Positions 51,652-53,460 of a stretch of 53,460 nucleotides of DNA are shown here, one piece after another (within the stretch, counting starts at the first letter, position 1; every line of letters begins with the position of its first letter). The position numbers and the translations under genes were made by a program. The notes under the pieces were generated by a model that had not been told where the DNA came from, ran no database searches, and saw only the letters and a list, made by a program, of their open reading frames with translations. The stretch is from Devosiaceae bacterium (lineage in GTDB: Bacteria; Pseudomonadota; Alphaproteobacteria; Rhizobiales; Devosiaceae), in assembly GCA_021648375.1 (NCBI GenBank), contig JAKISW010000019.1:1-53460 (forward strand), in the 5' to 3' direction.

Positions 51652-51747
51652 GACGCTGCACCAAGGACATGACGCTGCACCATGGGATATGATGCTGCAC
51701 CATGGGATATGATGCTGCACCAAGGATATGATGCTGCACCAAGGGAA
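51650..51747. repeat. five 19-20 bp tandem units
   Basis: Five directly adjacent units follow ATGAYGCTGCACCA plus AGGAY or TGGGAT: 51650-51668, 51669-51688, 51689-51708, 51709-51727 and 51728-51747. There are no spacers, so it is a tandem array and not CRISPR. It lies at the broken 3' end of the autotransporter-like pseudogene. Confidence 0.88.
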
Positions 51748-52437
51748 TGCCATAATCCCTTGGAAATACCGCCCAGCCACCAATTGCCAGCGTTTACACC
51801 ATTGTTTGATCTGGTAACCTGCGATAGCGCCGCTGCATTATCAGCCAACATATCCGGCGCTGCCGATAAAGCCGTTGGATCAATAGTGGCGAATTGAGCA
51901 GTGGTGGCGTTGACTGAATTAGTAGCCCAGGGCACTTCACCGCCGATAGTGGGCGCAGTGAGAAGGTCATCTGGATCAAAAGGTCCACAATACCGATTGC
52001 GAACGCCCGGTGGTGATTGTCAGCGTGGTATCAGTGCCCAGATCAATTTCCCAGCCAATGAACGAAGGCGCCATCAGATTAAGGGTGCTACCTGCACCAG
52101 TAAACCAAAACGATTCGCGCTGAGCACTGACAGCACAACCCGAATTGTTGACTACATTATCGTTCTGAACTTGAATGCCGATGGCACCAATGCCGGTGGT
52201 AAAGATTATTCCAGTATTAGTGATATTAGGGTTGTTGGTTACGGCAAGAATGCCAGTAGCAAATTGACCTGTCGTTGTGATGGAGCCGGTATCAGAGATA
52301 GTCAGGTTGCCGCCGCCAACAAGCACATGTCCCAACAAATCGCCATTGGTTTCAGTAGTCGGAGTATCGACCACATATTCAGCAGCCAAAACAGCTGAAC
52401 TTACCAATGCCGATGAGGCAAGCAAAGCCAGACCCAT
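51748..52437 (-). pseudogene. autotransporter-like exported protein, frameshifted and truncated
   Basis: The 5' part (52437-51976) encodes a Sec-type signal (GLALLASSALVSSAVLA) and repetitive passenger-like sequence (ISDTGSITTTGQFATGI, NPNITNTGIIFTTG), ending SVLWTF then TGA. In the next frame the reading continues at once as DPDDLLTAPTIGGEVPWATN, then FATIDPTALSAAPDMLADN and AGNWWLGGISKG. This is the stretch that in autotransporters links passenger and beta-barrel. No barrel follows; the tandem array begins instead. The remnant thus shows one frameshift near 51975 and loss of the C-terminal domain. Upstream in frame there is no better ATG. A family-level identification is inferred from pattern. 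Confidence 0.65.
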
Positions 52438-52590
52438 TTTCTTAATTTGTGGGTTTTTATATTATCTCCGTTTACGCCATAACAATTCGCAAGATGAATC
52501 CTGTTGTGCTGAAAGTTAGAGCTTGCTTTGTAATTTACCACCATGCATTTGCAGGGTATTGCTGGAATAACTAAAATTATAGAGACGTTG

Positions 52591-53340
52591 ATGATTGAAC
52601 TTGAGAAACTATATAAAGCCGCTGAAAAACATTTAGAGATTTCTCAACGGAACTGGGACGAGTTTTCCCGGGATTTCAAAACTATTTTTGATGCAGAAAT
52701 GCTGATGTTTGTTTCACCGAGCAATGCGAGTGAAATATACCTGCAACCGGGGAACAAGCTGATTGCAAATACAAAGCCAGAAATTATTGATGAATTTTTT
52801 AAACATAGTGTTGGAGATTTTGCTGGGATTCTAAAGGACCCTAAAAACCCGTTTGAGCCAGCCCGAAGAAGCGACCATACAAGTGATGAAGAGTATATAA
52901 AGCTGGATGTCTATCAAAGTTTTGGAGTAACCAATGGCGTGTTTTATCTCATGCTGGTGTTTGCAGTTCTGCCTGACGGCTCGAACCTGGTTATGGTTGT
53001 ATGGCGGGCAGAAAAAGAACATGATTTTTCAGACCTGGAAAAACAGCGCCTTGCCCTGTTCATGAGACATATTTCAACGTTCATAAAAGCAGAAAAAACC
53101 TCCACCACTAACGCACCGGTCAATGAAATTGAGGCTTTTGGAAAAAAATATTCGCTAACCGATTCGGAAATAAAAGTACTGTCCGCCCTGTTACAGGGGC
53201 ATTCTTTAAAATTCATTGCCAAGGAAACAGGTCGTTCCTATGTGACCGTGCGCTGGCATGTGCAAAATATACTGGAAAAATGTCAGGTTAAAACTCAAAA
53301 AAATCTGCTCAGTGAATTTTATCGTTTGATCAAGGCCTGA
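52591..53340 (+). CDS. LuxR-type helix-turn-helix transcriptional regulator
   Basis: About 249 residues from ATG 52591 (MIELEKLYKAAEKHLEISQR). An in-frame ATG at 52543 adds 16 residues but has no ribosome site. The C-terminal LuxR DNA-binding domain is clear at the last 60 residues: YSLTDSEIKVLSALLQGHSL, then KFIAKETGRSYVTVRWHVQN and ILEKCQVKTQKNLL. The N-terminal region of about 180 residues is a probable sensory domain with mixed alpha/beta pattern; I do not recognise it as an acyl-homoserine-lactone or response-regulator receiver domain. It is divergent from the autotransporter-like pseudogene, whose regulator it may once have been. Confidence 0.85.
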   Translation: MIELEKLYKAAEKHLEISQRNWDEFSRDFKTIFDAEMLMFVSPSNASEIYLQPGNKLIANTKPEIIDEFFKHSVGDFAGILKDPKNPFEPARRSDHTSDEEYIKLDVYQSFGVTNGVFYLMLVFAVLPDGSNLVMVVWRAEKEHDFSDLEKQRLALFMRHISTFIKAEKTSTTNAPVNEIEAFGKKYSLTDSEIKVLSALLQGHSLKFIAKETGRSYVTVRWHVQNILEKCQVKTQKNLLSEFYRLIKA

Positions 53341-53362
53341 TCAAATATGATCTCCCCTACCA

Positions 53363-53460
53363 CTATTGCACAACGGTTATAGTTTCAGCCGCCCTTGTCA
53401 GTCCCGTACAAAGCCAGCGCTCATCAGGGGACGACAGAAAAAGTGGCTCCGGTTTTTCGT
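53363..53460 (-). CDS. C-terminal end of an SF1 (UvrD/RecD-like) helicase, partial
   Basis: The last 32 codons of a minus-strand gene that enters from the right edge, ending at TAG 53363-53365. The visible peptide ends SSPDERWLCTGLTRAAETI then TVVQ. This matches the motif VI region at the C-terminus of superfamily 1 helicases, where (L/Y)(T/C)(A/G)(L/I)TRA precedes a short hydrophobic strand. It converges on the LuxR-type gene with 22 bases between. The identification rests on this one motif. Confidence 0.6.
   Translation of the reverse strand, partial: EKPEPLFLSSPDERWLCTGLTRAAETITVVQ

Noticed and set aside
51650..51747. CRISPR array
   Set aside because: Units of 19-20 bases abut directly with no unique spacers and no cas genes are present; the same holds for the array at 18585.
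53435..53460. Third copy of the dispersed palindromic repeat (CAGAAAAAGTGG and CCGGTTTTT match part of copies 1 and 2)
   Set aside because: The bases encode in-frame residues of the helicase C-terminus, only part of the repeat is present at the window edge, and the match is short.

Overview
The window is bacterial chromosome from an alphaproteobacterium, most probably of the order Hyphomicrobiales (Rhizobiales). The evidence is gene order. gyrA-coaD-cyclophilin-cyclophilin-queA-tgt, ssb near uvrA, and the long block from a phytoene-synthase-like gene through Mth938-like, secDF, yajC, a DUF815 ATPase, an M23/LysM lipoprotein, surE, serS, tatCBA, scpBA, a SPOR protein, argS, dgt, erpA and xth are laid out as in rhizobia and relatives. 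Base composition looks moderate and AT-leaning. Almost everything is chromosomal housekeeping; the accessory parts are the two ends and a few insertions.

Layout. 1-4264: a carbohydrate-acid uptake locus, with a TRAP transporter (permease partial, small membrane subunit, binding protein) divergent from a FadR-type GntR regulator and KduI, a uronate-catabolism isomerase. A palindromic operator candidate lies between them. 4287-14913: a long minus-strand run, gyrA, LysE exporter, alpha/beta hydrolase, coaD, two cyclophilins, a small exported protein, queA, tgt and pgi. 15301-18083: an RND/MMPL lipid-type transporter with an overlapping small exported partner, bracketed by copies of a dispersed palindromic repeat. 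18084-18646: a gene-free stretch rich in repeats. 18647-24537: ssb, an AlkB-like alkane monooxygenase, uvrA with an alphaproteobacterial LexA box on its promoter, and two small DUF1127 proteins. 24594-33265: trmFO, a DUF4153 membrane protein, homologues of the two complex I assembly factors NDUFAF6 and NDUFAF3, secDF, yajC and a DUF815 ATPase. 33359-48645: the envelope, division, translation and segregation block listed above, with an ABC ATPase inserted between scpB and tatA and with nagZ and pcm not at their usual places. 48701-51538: a small membrane protein, erpA, an orphan TAXI binding protein and xth. 51539-53460: a decayed autotransporter-like gene next to a tandem array, a LuxR-type regulator, and the last codons of an SF1 helicase.

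Most notable observations. The tRNA-guanine transglycosylase keeps its catalytic aspartates but has lost three of the four ligands of the structural zinc. GyrA carries Gln and Met at the two main quinolone-contact positions. uvrA has a perfect LexA box over its -10 and a possible 14-codon upstream frame whose stop overlaps the uvrA start. The RND operon is flanked by direct copies of a 47-48 bp repeat. The autotransporter-like gene is frameshifted and loses its barrel at a tandem array. No rRNA, tRNA, CRISPR array, insertion sequence or prophage was seen.
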